Assembly: GCF_041435435.1 (NCBI RefSeq)
Contig: NZ_CP108494.1
Location: 7,288,501 to 7,352,500, forward strand
Direction: 5' to 3'
Length of the DNA stretch: 64,000 nt
Source of the DNA: Streptomyces sp. NBC_01241
GTDB taxonomy: Bacteria; Actinomycetota; Actinomycetes; Streptomycetales; Streptomycetaceae
Shown here: positions 49,378 to 57,049 of the stretch, piece after piece
How positions within the stretch are numbered: the stretch's first letter is position 1
How the letters are laid out: each line of letters begins with the position of its first letter
The notes under the pieces: model-generated
What the model saw: only the letters and a program-made list of their open reading frames with translations
Databases searched by the model: none
Told to the model about the DNA's origin: nothing
Program-made: the position numbers and the translations under genes

Positions 49378-49880
49378 GTATCTTCAAGGTCGGGAACCGT
49401 GTGGTGGTTGTAAACAGGGAAACCATGTTTTCTCTTGAGCGTGGAGAGGTGGTAAACATTAAGGCAGGCTCTGATTTCCCTATCAGGGTCGCCTTGGACG
49501 TGAACGCGGTGTGGTCGTTCCAGCCTGACGAGTTGGAGCTTGAACCCATCTACGACGCCCTTAGTGCGAAGCCTGTCGAGGAGTCCTCTTTTTTTGCTCC
49601 TGAAGTTGATTCGAGACTTGTGGAGGAGTTCGTTGAGGGCTTCGGGGGGATGAGTCCTGAAGAGGATGTGATCAATTCTCCTTCTCACTACACCTCTCAT
49701 CCTTCTGGGGTTGAGTGCATCACGGTTACTGAACACATGGACTTCCTGACGGGGTCAGTCTTTAAGTACCTGTGGAGAAAGGACGAAAAGCACCCAACTC
49801 CCCTTGTGGACCTTCGAAAGGCCCGCTGGTACTTGGATCGACTCATCGCAAGGGAGGAAGCTCGTGCTGGACTGGAGTAA
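49374..49880 (+). CDS. KOW-like domain fused to DUF3310
   Basis: 168 residues. The N-terminus copies the previous protein (F-K-V-G-N-R-V-V-V-V). The C-terminal 65 residues (I-N-S-P-S-H-Y-T ... F-L-T-G-S-V-F-K-Y-L-W-R-K ... D-L-R-K-A-R-W-Y-L) are DUF3310, a common phage domain near nucleotide metabolism genes. An operator copy lies in the linker. Confidence 0.75.
   Translation: MSIFKVGNRVVVVNRETMFSLERGEVVNIKAGSDFPIRVALDVNAVWSFQPDELELEPIYDALSAKPVEESSFFAPEVDSRLVEEFVEGFGGMSPEEDVINSPSHYTSHPSGVECITVTEHMDFLTGSVFKYLWRKDEKHPTPLVDLRKARWYLDRLIAREEARAGLE
49605..49617 (+). promoter_or_regulatory. 13-bp stoperator inside a gene
   Basis: Exact GTTGATTCGAGAC in the linker between the KOW-like and DUF3310 parts. 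No -10 box. Confidence 0.6.
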
Positions 49881-50403
49881 TGAAGAGTGGGCCCCTATCC
49901 CTATTCAAGGCTTCGCCGGCTATGAGGTTTCCTCCTTGGGGAATGTGCGTAGTTGGAAAAACGCTAGGTGGGGGCGAGCCCCTTTTCCTCAGGCGTTGAA
50001 GCAGAGCAATAAGGGCAAGTACGGCTACAAGCAAGTAAACCTTGGTAACGGGTCAGGTGGCTACGAGTCCTTTGAGGTCCAGCAACTAGTAGCTCTCAGC
50101 TTTCACGGGCCTAAACCCTCTTCTGTGCATCAGGTGGCTCACGGGGACGGAAACCCCGCCAACAACCACAAGGACAACCTTCGGTGGGCTACAGCCAAGG
50201 AGAACGCTTCAGATAAGTACCTCCATGGGACTGTTCCCAGGGGAGAGAGCACACATAATTCCAAGCTGACCGAAGATGACGTGCGTGAGATTAGAGGTCT
50301 TCTTGGCTGTATTCCCCAGTCTCAGATTGCTAAGAGATTCAACATCTCTGAGTCAGGTGTTACCTACATCAAACAAGGCAAGATTTGGGGCCATGTCCAA
50401 TGA
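49864..50403 (+). CDS. NUMOD4/HNH homing-type endonuclease
   Basis: 179 residues, GTG at 49864 with GGGAGG. NUMOD4-type start (W-A-P-I-P-I-Q-G-F-A-G-Y-E-V-S-S-L-G-N-V-R-S-W), HNH region (V-A-H-G-D-G-N-P-A-N-N-H-K-D-N-L-R-W), and a C-terminal HTH (Q-S-Q-I-A-K-R-F-N-I-S-E-S). A free-standing homing endonuclease inserted among the early genes. Confidence 0.85.
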   Translation: MLDWSNEEWAPIPIQGFAGYEVSSLGNVRSWKNARWGRAPFPQALKQSNKGKYGYKQVNLGNGSGGYESFEVQQLVALSFHGPKPSSVHQVAHGDGNPANNHKDNLRWATAKENASDKYLHGTVPRGESTHNSKLTEDDVREIRGLLGCIPQSQIAKRFNISESGVTYIKQGKIWGHVQ

Positions 50404-50585
50404 CGATCTACCAAGCCTGGTTTGTCGATGCCCACGAAAGCATCTGTGAACTGAACGTTGGCTCCATGCAGCTTGGAGATCACGTCTTCGATTTCGATTT
50501 TGATAGTGCCAGCACTGTCATCGAAGAAGCTCTTGAGTCTCTGCCGGCTGGCAAGGCTCTTGTTATCAAGGAGGTCCGCGGTTGA
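50400..50585 (+). CDS. hypothetical small protein
   Basis: 61 residues; ATGA overlap with the HNH gene and overlap with the next TTG. Acidic, no motif. Confidence 0.5.
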   Translation: MTIYQAWFVDAHESICELNVGSMQLGDHVFDFDFDSASTVIEEALESLPAGKALVIKEVRG

Positions 50586-51349
50586 AGACCATTGCGTTCA
50601 TCTCAGATCTCCAAATGCCTTTCCATGACAGGAAGTCTTGGAAGGCGGTCCTGAACTTCATCAAGGACCAGCAGCCGGATGAGGTCGTGAACATTGGGGA
50701 TGTCACGGACTATCCCCAGCCCTCCCGCTGGACCGAGGGCACCAAGGCAGAGTTCGAGGGCGGGGCCCTCAAGGACGCTGAGTACACCCGTCGTTACTAC
50801 TGTGCGGCTCTCCGAGCCGTCTACGACGGGCCCTCTTCCCTGATCAAGTCGAACCATGGCCTTCGGCCGGCACAGTACTTCGCCAAGAAGGCACCTGCCC
50901 TCCTGGACGACGATCACCCCAACCCGTTTACCGAGGACAAGCTTCTCCGGCTGGACGAATGGGGAATCGACTTCCATGAGGACTTCTACGACTTTGCGCC
51001 TGGGTGGACTGCCACTCATGGACATCTCGGTTTCAGTCTGAGCCGGTATGCCGGTGGCACGGCTATTGGTGCGGCTCGAAAGATCGGGAAGTCCGTGGTG
51101 TGTGGACACACCCACAAGGCGGGACTCATCTCTGAGTCCCGCGGTTACAAGGGCAAGGTTGAGACCATCACTGGTCTTGAAATCGGAAACCTGATGGAAA
51201 TGAACCAGGCTGCCTATCTGAAGTACGGAGCTGCCAACTGGCAGCAGGCATTCGGGATTGTGAGGGTGGACGGCAAGAAGGTCTTCCCAGAACTGGTCAT
51301 GATCGATGGTCATGAGTTCTCTGTGAATGGGGTGAAGTATGGCGCTTGA
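50582..51349 (+). CDS. metallophosphoesterase-family protein, candidate recombination directionality factor
   Basis: 255 residues. I-S-D-L-Q-M-P-F-H-D, V-V-N-I-G-D-V-T-D-Y, K-S-N-H-G and V-V-C-G-H-T-H-K-A give the calcineurin-like metal motifs, with Gln in place of the usual His in the first. Bxb1 gp47, the excision factor for a serine integrase, is a protein of this family and size placed between primase and polymerase genes. The same role with the 61507 integrase is inferred. Confidence 0.8.
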   Translation: MKTIAFISDLQMPFHDRKSWKAVLNFIKDQQPDEVVNIGDVTDYPQPSRWTEGTKAEFEGGALKDAEYTRRYYCAALRAVYDGPSSLIKSNHGLRPAQYFAKKAPALLDDDHPNPFTEDKLLRLDEWGIDFHEDFYDFAPGWTATHGHLGFSLSRYAGGTAIGAARKIGKSVVCGHTHKAGLISESRGYKGKVETITGLEIGNLMEMNQAAYLKYGAANWQQAFGIVRVDGKKVFPELVMIDGHEFSVNGVKYGA

Positions 51350-51536
51350 TACGGGTGGTTGGGGTGTCACCTCTGATTACGCACGTCCCGGAACGCTCTG
51401 CCTGGAAGTGGACGAGGGTGGATGGATCGTTGTTCACAACGAGAATCCTCTCACGGTAAACCAGTTGCGTGCTCTCTCGAATGTTCTCAACAAGGCAGCC
51501 GCTGAACTGGCTGCGGATCTGCTGGAGGAAAGCTGA
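51339..51536 (+). CDS. hypothetical small protein
   Basis: 65 residues. L-C-L-E-V-D-E-G-G-W-I-V-V-H-N strand pair and a helix (L-R-A-L-S-N-V-L-N-K-A-A-A). Overlaps the phosphoesterase end. Confidence 0.5.
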   Translation: MALDTGGWGVTSDYARPGTLCLEVDEGGWIVVHNENPLTVNQLRALSNVLNKAAAELAADLLEES

Positions 51537-51844
51537 TGACCACACGAATTTTTACCTCTGAAGAGCTTGAGGGGATTGGGGTTCCCTTCGAGTGTGATGG
51601 CTCTGAGGGGACTGCTGAAGAGCTTCACCGTGAGCTGTGGGACACCACCCGATGGGCTCATGTCTATGAGTTCGTCTTCCGAGCCCCTGACGACGGAAAG
51701 GCGTACGCGGTCTATTACCGCGTGGGAGCTACGGAGATGCAGGACCAGGATCTCTGGAACTGGGAGGACAGCATCGAGGCCGTTGAGGTTGAAGAGGTCC
51801 GGGTGGTGTCCACTGAATGGAAGCCTGTGAAGGAGAGCAAGTGA
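51536..51844 (+). CDS. hypothetical protein
   Basis: 102 residues, acidic alpha/beta, with W-A-H-V-Y-E-F-V-F-R-A-P-D-D-G-K-A-Y. Coupled to both neighbours. Confidence 0.5.
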   Translation: MTTRIFTSEELEGIGVPFECDGSEGTAEELHRELWDTTRWAHVYEFVFRAPDDGKAYAVYYRVGATEMQDQDLWNWEDSIEAVEVEEVRVVSTEWKPVKESK

Positions 51845-51945
51845 CTGCCCGAGAATGTTGGGAGTGTGGAGATCCACTAAGTCCTTTCGATGAGGATCTC
51901 TGTGAGTGGTGTGAGCCCGATGACGATGAAGAGGAGGACGAGTGA
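51841..51945 (+). CDS. 34-residue zinc-ribbon mini-protein
   Basis: GTG start overlapping the previous stop. E-C-W-E-C-G-D and L-C-E-W-C form one zinc ribbon, followed by an all-acidic tail. Overlaps the next GTG. Confidence 0.6.
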   Translation: MTARECWECGDPLSPFDEDLCEWCEPDDDEEEDE

Positions 51946-52499
51946 CGGAAGAGCAGTTCGACTGGGAGCCTCTGATTGAGATTGCAGGCAAGGTTGCCTG
52001 GGAGATCGCAGAGAAGTGGTCGGTAGTTGAGGCCGATGATGTGAAGCAGGAGATTCTTGAGCACCTGCTTCGGGAGCGGAATACCATTGCTCCCCATGTC
52101 AATGATGAGGAGTTCCTCCGGAAGGTCTGCTGGACAGCCGGCAAGCGGTATGCCTCGAAGGAGCGCAATCACTATGACTTGATGGACGATCAGTATTTCT
52201 ACACTCCTGAAGAGGTCCGGATTGCTCTGAAGTCCTTCATCTACTCGGATGAGGAGATTGGGCAGGTCATTGGGAAGAAGGATGACCTGACCCGTGCTCG
52301 GATCTCAGACAACATTGTGTCTGCCCGTACTGATGCCTCCAAGGCTATTTCCAAGCTTTCCAAGGGTTATCAGGAGGCCGTACAGAGGGTGTTCATCTAC
52401 GGCCTCCCTCCGAAGGACGAGAACGAGCGTAGGGCGGCTTACAGGGCCGTTGACTCCCTGACTCAGATCATGAACCGGAACATCCGGACAGGGCGGTAA
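51942..52499 (+). CDS. sigma-70-like protein
   Basis: 185 residues. The V-V-E-A-D-D-V-K-Q-E-I-L-E-H-L-L part resembles sigma region 2, and I-S-K-L-S-K-G-Y-Q-E-A-V-Q-R-V-F with the following helices resembles region 4. Region 3 is absent. It could redirect host RNA polymerase or be a DNA-binding protein of similar fold. Directly upstream of the RNR gene. Confidence 0.45.
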   Translation: MTEEQFDWEPLIEIAGKVAWEIAEKWSVVEADDVKQEILEHLLRERNTIAPHVNDEEFLRKVCWTAGKRYASKERNHYDLMDDQYFYTPEEVRIALKSFIYSDEEIGQVIGKKDDLTRARISDNIVSARTDASKAISKLSKGYQEAVQRVFIYGLPPKDENERRAAYRAVDSLTQIMNRNIRTGR

Positions 52500-52504
52500 C
52501 TGAA

Positions 52505-54541
52505 ATGACAGACTTTAAGAATGAGACTTCGGCCGTAGTATTTTCCAGGACTTACAGCCGTACAAAACCTGATGGCACACAGGAGTCCTGGGCAGAAACT
52601 GTGAACCGTGTAGTAGATGGCAACCTGAAGTTGGTTGCCCCGCGGTACATCGAGGAGGGAGAGCGGGAGGCCCTGATCGAGATGCTTGAGAGCTTCAAGG
52701 TGCTGCCTGCTGGTCGGCATCTGAAGTCCTCGGGGGTCAACGACTTTGCCCTTAACAACTGTTGGGCCGCCGGCTGGGACAGCTCGAAGCCTGAGGAGCA
52801 CTTCACCTTCACCCTCCTTCGTCTTGCGGAGGGTGGGGGAGTGGGCTCGAACTACAGCACCCGGTACCTGGGGGACTTCCCTCCCGTTCAGGTTCCGGTG
52901 AACGTCCACATCGTCTGTGACCCTGAGCACCAGGACTACGCAGACATGGTGGAGTCTGGTCTCATCTCAACTGAGTACAGCCACACTTGGGCGGGTGCCT
53001 TCCCTGTGGAGGACAGTCGAGAAGGTTGGGCCGCGGCTCTTGGAGACCTGATCCGTACGGCTCATGACCCGAAGACTCGTCACACTCAGAGGGTCTACGA
53101 CGTTAGCCGGGTTCGCTGCAAGGGCTCTCCGCTGAAAACCTTTGGGGGTACCGCCTCGGGCCCCGAGCCCTTCGCAGAGATGATGGTGGAGGTTGGTCAG
53201 ATCCTCACCAGTGGGTATTTGGACGGAGCTGACATCTACGAGTACTACCGTCTAACCGGCATTGATGCCATGAGGATTGACCATGCCATCGCTACCGCGA
53301 TTGTGGCTGGCGGTGTTCGTCGCTCCGCTCGCATGTCCATCATGCGTTGGGATGACACAGACATCTTTGACTTCATCAACATCAAGGCTCAGGGAGGTCA
53401 CTGGACCACCAACATCTCTGTGGAGGTGGATGAGAAGTTCTTTGAGACACGAGACAAGTACCTCGGTGGTCATGCCTACGATGTCCTTCGGGCTATCTCT
53501 GAAGGCATGCTCCGGAATGGTGAGCCTGGAGTATGGAACTCTGCTCTCACCGCGGAAGGGGAGGTGGACGGGACCTTCACCACGAACCCTTGTGGTGAGG
53601 CAACTCTGACTCCTTGGGAGCCGTGCAACCTGGGCTCAGTCAACCTGGGTGCCTTCGTTGACTCTGAGGGAGAGGTTGACCGGGACGGACTGTTCAAGGC
53701 TCACAGGCTCATTACCCGGTACCTAATTCGGGCCACCTTTGCTGAGGTGGCCGACCCCAAGTCGGCTGAAGCAATTGCCCGTTACCGTCGTATCGGGGTG
53801 GGTCATCTTGGGTTCGCTGACTACCTGTACAAGCAGGCCATTCGATACACGGAGGCGGATGAGACCTACAACGTTGCCGTGGATCTCTCTGAGTGGGCCT
53901 CAGAGGTTGACGAGGCAGCAGCCGAGTACGCCAACGAACTTCGTATCCCGGTCCCGATCAAGAAGAGGGTGATTGCTCCGACTGGCACGACTTCGAAGCT
54001 TGCCGGCGTCTCGGGGGAGGCGGTTCATGCTCCCTTCGCTGACTACTTCATCCGTAGGATTCGGTTCTCTGATCTGGAGCCGGCTGAGATTGCTCAGGTG
54101 GAGGAGTACAGGAAGCAGGGCTATCGGGTAGAGCCTTGTCAGTACGCAGCCAACACCACTGTTGTGGAGATCCCTACGAAGGACAGCCTTCTTGATGAGC
54201 TGGAGTACCCCGAGTACTTCCAGCACGCTGGGGAACTGACGATCCGGGACATGCTGAACGTTCAGAGGATGTATCAGGAGTACTGGGCAGACCAGGCCGT
54301 GAGCTACACGGCCAACATTGATCCTTCGGAGTACACCGCGGAAGAGCTTGCCGGCCTCCTGGCTGAGTACCTGCCTGAACTTAAGGGGACGACTTGCTTC
54401 CCTGAGATGTCCATGGCTCAGAGTCCTTACGAGAGGATTTCCAAGGAGGAGTACAGGGTTCGGGCCGAAGAGGTTGGGATCGAGGTCACGGACACTGGCT
54501 ACGATGAGGTTTGTAGTAGTGGATCTTGTGGGCTGCCGTAA
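52505..54541 (+). CDS. nrdJ: class II (adenosylcobalamin-dependent) ribonucleotide reductase
   Basis: 678 residues. A-L-N-N-C-W-A-A-G, G-G-G-V-G-S-N-Y-S, N-P-C-G-E-A-T-L (the thiyl-radical Cys site), C-N-L-G-S-V-N-L-G and A-P-T-G-T-T-S are the class II reductase motifs; C-S-S-G-S-C near the end is the redox pair. It turns ribonucleotides into deoxyribonucleotides using vitamin B12, without a radical subunit. L5-type phages carry the same gene at this place. Confidence 0.93.
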   Translation: MTDFKNETSAVVFSRTYSRTKPDGTQESWAETVNRVVDGNLKLVAPRYIEEGEREALIEMLESFKVLPAGRHLKSSGVNDFALNNCWAAGWDSSKPEEHFTFTLLRLAEGGGVGSNYSTRYLGDFPPVQVPVNVHIVCDPEHQDYADMVESGLISTEYSHTWAGAFPVEDSREGWAAALGDLIRTAHDPKTRHTQRVYDVSRVRCKGSPLKTFGGTASGPEPFAEMMVEVGQILTSGYLDGADIYEYYRLTGIDAMRIDHAIATAIVAGGVRRSARMSIMRWDDTDIFDFINIKAQGGHWTTNISVEVDEKFFETRDKYLGGHAYDVLRAISEGMLRNGEPGVWNSALTAEGEVDGTFTTNPCGEATLTPWEPCNLGSVNLGAFVDSEGEVDRDGLFKAHRLITRYLIRATFAEVADPKSAEAIARYRRIGVGHLGFADYLYKQAIRYTEADETYNVAVDLSEWASEVDEAAAEYANELRIPVPIKKRVIAPTGTTSKLAGVSGEAVHAPFADYFIRRIRFSDLEPAEIAQVEEYRKQGYRVEPCQYAANTTVVEIPTKDSLLDELEYPEYFQHAGELTIRDMLNVQRMYQEYWADQAVSYTANIDPSEYTAEELAGLLAEYLPELKGTTCFPEMSMAQSPYERISKEEYRVRAEEVGIEVTDTGYDEVCSSGSCGLP

Positions 54542-54572
54542 CCCCTGTGTGACCCAGACCACTGCACCCTAG

Positions 54573-54602
54573 GTTGATTCGAGACATAGCATCTGCCACA
54601 CT
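54573..54602 (+). promoter_or_regulatory. early promoter, operator -35
   Basis: GTTGATTCGAGAC; TTGATT at 54574-54579, 17-bp spacer, CACACT at 54597-54602. A strong leader hairpin follows. Confidence 0.75.
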
Positions 54603-54618
54603 GGAACTAGAGAGCAAG

Positions 54619-54648
54619 GGAGAGGGGCTTCACCGCCCCTCTCCTTCT
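54619..54648 (+). terminator. leader hairpin / attenuator
   Basis: GGAGAGGGGC-TTCACC-GCCCCTCTCC followed by TTCT, about 10 nt downstream of the transcription start and before the gene's GGAGG. Either attenuates or protects the mRNA 5' end. Confidence 0.6.
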
Positions 54649-54659
54649 AGGAGGACTTA

Positions 54660-55241
54660 ATGACTGACTTTGACCCTACGTCTCCGTGGGGCGAGCGCTC
54701 GCCCTGGGAGATCGCACAGCCTGACACCAACACCGCCCCGGAGGCGCCTGTGACCAACCAGCCTGCTCCTGTTGCCACTTCCCCGAACCCCTTCAAGATT
54801 GGCTTCACTCTCAAGGCGGCGTCTGGTTATGACGCCGAGTGGTTGACGCCGACTGTCTATGGCGCTTCTGCTGAGGAGACCGCGCAGCGAGGCAAGGATC
54901 TCCTCGTTGCGATGAAGAACATTGGTCTTATCGAGTTCACCGCTCAGGCTGCTGCGTACACCCGCGGAACCTTCCTCGGAGGAGGTAAGGCCAAGCCGGC
55001 TGCTTCGGCTCCTCAGGCTCAGCCGACCTTCCAGAACGGGCAGGTTCAGTACCAGCAGCCAGCACAGGCGCCTCAGGCACCGTTTGGTGCAGCCGCGGGT
55101 GGGGACACCTGCACTCACGGTCGCACCCCTCGTGAGGGTACGAACACTAAGGGCCCGTGGGCGGCGCTGTTCTGTAACGAGCGAAACAAGGCAGCTCAGT
55201 GTCCGCCGCTGTGGCGGGGTAAGGACGGCACCTACTCCTAA
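54660..55241 (+). CDS. conserved phage protein, possible single-strand DNA-binding role
   Basis: 193 residues. A globular beta-rich N-terminal part (F-K-I-G-F-T-L-K-A-A-S-G-Y-D-A-E-W-L), an Ala/Pro/Gln-rich linker, and a zinc-ribbon tail (C-T-H-G-R ... K-G-P-W-A-A-L-F-C ... C-P-P-L-W). OB fold plus flexible linker is the plan of SSB-type or annealing proteins. It has a strong dedicated promoter. Confidence 0.5.
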   Translation: MTDFDPTSPWGERSPWEIAQPDTNTAPEAPVTNQPAPVATSPNPFKIGFTLKAASGYDAEWLTPTVYGASAEETAQRGKDLLVAMKNIGLIEFTAQAAAYTRGTFLGGGKAKPAASAPQAQPTFQNGQVQYQQPAQAPQAPFGAAAGGDTCTHGRTPREGTNTKGPWAALFCNERNKAAQCPPLWRGKDGTYS

Positions 55242-55262
55242 TCCCTCTTTTTTGTTGCTTAA

Positions 55263-55275
55263 GTTGATTCGAGAC
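55263..55275 (+). promoter_or_regulatory. 13-bp operator/stoperator GTTGATTCGAGAC
   Basis: Exact copy between the 54660 and 55334 genes. The expected -10 position is GGGGCC, so no promoter; fits a stoperator. Confidence 0.65.
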
Positions 55276-55285
55276 TGAGTCTTCT

Positions 55286-55314
55286 GGGGGCCGGTAATCC
55301 GGCCGGCCCCCTTT
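55286..55314 (+). terminator. intrinsic terminator
   Basis: GGGGGCCGG-TAATCCGG-CCGGCCCCC followed by TTTGG, immediately after the stoperator. Confidence 0.75.
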
Positions 55315-55333
55315 GGTCCTTCATTGGAGTCAG

Positions 55334-55900
55334 ATGAACACAGTGGGCAAGAGTCTGTTAGCTGGAACCGCGGTCCTCCTGATTGGTACAGCAGGAGCAG
55401 GCATAGCAACTGGGCTTTCAGAGCCTGATGTTGAGGTACAGGAGGTCTACCTTCCCAGCCCGAAGGTAACCGAGACTCACGAGGTCCCTGTTCCTGGTCC
55501 CACGGTCACCAAGAAGGTGACCATCACCAAGACCGTTCGTCCTGAGATTTCGAAGGAAGTCACCCGCTCCAACGAGCGGAATTGGAAGCCGAAGACTAAG
55601 GCTCCCGCGGCTCCTTCTGGGAGTGCTCGGAGCATTGCTCGATCCATCTTCGGATCTCAGTTCTCCTGTGCTGATGCTCTGATCTCCAAGGAGTCTGGCT
55701 GGAACGCCCAGGCGACCAACCCGAGTTCAGGTGCGTACGGGCTTCCCCAGTCCCTGCCTGGCTCCAAGATGGCGTCAGCTGGAGCGGACTGGAGGACCAA
55801 CCCGGCTACTCAGCTTCGGTGGATGAAGTCCTACGTGGACTCCAGCTATGGCGGCATCTGTAACGCCTGGCTTCACTCGCAGAACCACAACTGGTATTAG
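55334..55900 (+). CDS. secreted lytic transglycosylase-like protein
   Basis: 188 residues with GGAG before the ATG. N-terminal signal or anchor (L-L-A-G-T-A-V-L-L-I-G-T-A-G-A-G-I), Pro/Val/Thr-rich stalk, and a C-terminal transglycosylase-like domain: D-A-L-I-S-K-E-S-G-W-N, S-S-G-A-Y-G-L-P-Q-S and Q-L-R-W-M. Should act on the cell wall from outside the membrane. Its placement in the early region is unusual for a lysis gene. Confidence 0.75.
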   Translation: MNTVGKSLLAGTAVLLIGTAGAGIATGLSEPDVEVQEVYLPSPKVTETHEVPVPGPTVTKKVTITKTVRPEISKEVTRSNERNWKPKTKAPAAPSGSARSIARSIFGSQFSCADALISKESGWNAQATNPSSGAYGLPQSLPGSKMASAGADWRTNPATQLRWMKSYVDSSYGGICNAWLHSQNHNWY

Positions 55901-55908
55901 GGGCCCTT

Positions 55909-56079
55909 GTGGAACTCACTCAGCTTGCTCTTCTGAAGGCAAGCATCGATGACATGTCCCTTTCGGATCTACGCCTTTCCATCCTGGTGGAGATGAGGAA
56001 CAAACCCGTCTTCTCTCAGGAAGTTTCCGAATACATGCTTCAGTCCTACACCGACAAGCTTGGGGAGCTGTACTACTGA
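55909..56079 (+). CDS. 56-residue helical protein
   Basis: V-E-L-T-Q-L-A-L-L-K-A-S, all-helical and acidic. GTG start; its TGA shares a base with the thyX ATG. Confidence 0.55.
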   Translation: MELTQLALLKASIDDMSLSDLRLSILVEMRNKPVFSQEVSEYMLQSYTDKLGELYY

Positions 56080-56786
56080 TGAACGTTGACGTTCTGGCCA
56101 CCACATCCATGTGGGATGACATCCCTGAACTGGCATATGGCTACGGCCGTAACGCCGATGAGTTTGAGAACGTGGAGGACGCAGATGCTCTTGCGGCTTT
56201 CTCGGGAAGGTTGTGCTATCGCAGCTTCAACCGACCGAACCCCAAGACGGCTGCCAACGCTGACTACCTGAAGAACATCATCGACCAGGGACACTTCAGT
56301 GTCCTGGAGCATTCCTCGGTCTCGTTCCTTGTCCGCGGTGTCTCTCGGGCTCTTCTGGCTGAGCTGACTCGTCATCGCCATCTCTCCTTCTCCGTGGTTT
56401 CCCAGCGCTACGTTGACTACTCGGAAACCGAGCCTGTCATTCCTCCAGCAGCAGAGGGAACCAGCGCTGAAAGCCATATTCAGCAGGTGTACAACAATTG
56501 CCTTGGTGATTACGAGAGCCTTGTAAGGAAGCTGGAGGCAACCGGTCTAAAGCGCAAGCAGGCCCGAGAGGCTGCCAGGGCTGTTCTCCCGAACGCTGCC
56601 CCTGTGGATCTCGTCGTTACGGGCAACTTGAGGGCATGGAGGGACGTCCTTGGGAAGCGCCACCACGTGGCCGCGGACAAGGAGATTCAAGTTTTCGCCG
56701 GCCTGGTCCTTGGTCACCTCCGAGACATCGCCCCTAACTCTGTCTCCGATATCCCTGACGAGCCCTATGGGAGTTCTAATGCTTGA
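56079..56786 (+). CDS. thyX: flavin-dependent thymidylate synthase
   Basis: 235 residues. R-H-R-H-L-S-F-S-V-V-S-Q-R is the ThyX signature; G-H-F-S-V-L-E-H and the late N-L-R-A-W-R also fit. Makes dTMP from dUMP with methylene-THF, FAD and NADPH. Next to a B12-dependent reductase, so the phage has its own dNTP supply. Confidence 0.93.
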   Translation: MNVDVLATTSMWDDIPELAYGYGRNADEFENVEDADALAAFSGRLCYRSFNRPNPKTAANADYLKNIIDQGHFSVLEHSSVSFLVRGVSRALLAELTRHRHLSFSVVSQRYVDYSETEPVIPPAAEGTSAESHIQQVYNNCLGDYESLVRKLEATGLKRKQAREAARAVLPNAAPVDLVVTGNLRAWRDVLGKRHHVAADKEIQVFAGLVLGHLRDIAPNSVSDIPDEPYGSSNA

Positions 56787-56859
56787 GATCCTGCCCCTAC
56801 TCGGACTTGCCTTTCTCGTTTCTTGGATTCTGTCGGGTTACTTCGGGAGTGAGAAGTGA
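56779..56859 (+). CDS. 26-residue single-TM mini-protein
   Basis: L-P-L-L-G-L-A-F-L-V-S-W-I-L is one membrane helix, with a short basic end. Overlaps thyX and the next ORF by 8 and 4 nt. Confidence 0.5.
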   Translation: MLEILPLLGLAFLVSWILSGYFGSEK

Positions 56860-56942
56860 CAGTCCTTGGGCTAGGCATTATCGCTTTCCTCTTCGGCTTC
56901 TTCGTCCTAGGCCCCCTTATCGATTGGTTCCTAGACCAATGA
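56856..56942 (+). CDS. 28-residue single-TM mini-protein
   Basis: G-L-G-I-I-A-F-L-F-G-F-F-V-L-G is one membrane helix. GTGA and ATGA overlaps on both sides. Confidence 0.5.
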   Translation: MTVLGLGIIAFLFGFFVLGPLIDWFLDQ

Positions 56943-57025
56943 CCTGTCCTGGTCACTGCTGGATATCAACCTGGATCGCAGGCAAGTTCGTTCTGTTCTG
57001 CATCAATTGCAAGTTCACGCGGTAA
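56939..57025 (+). CDS. 28-residue Cys-rich mini-protein
   Basis: C-P-G-H-C-W ... F-C-I-N-C-K: two cysteine pairs for one zinc site. ATGA overlap with the preceding membrane mini-protein. Confidence 0.5.
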   Translation: MTCPGHCWISTWIAGKFVLFCINCKFTR

Positions 57026-57049
57026 GTCAATTCAACAGGGGAGGTCTTC

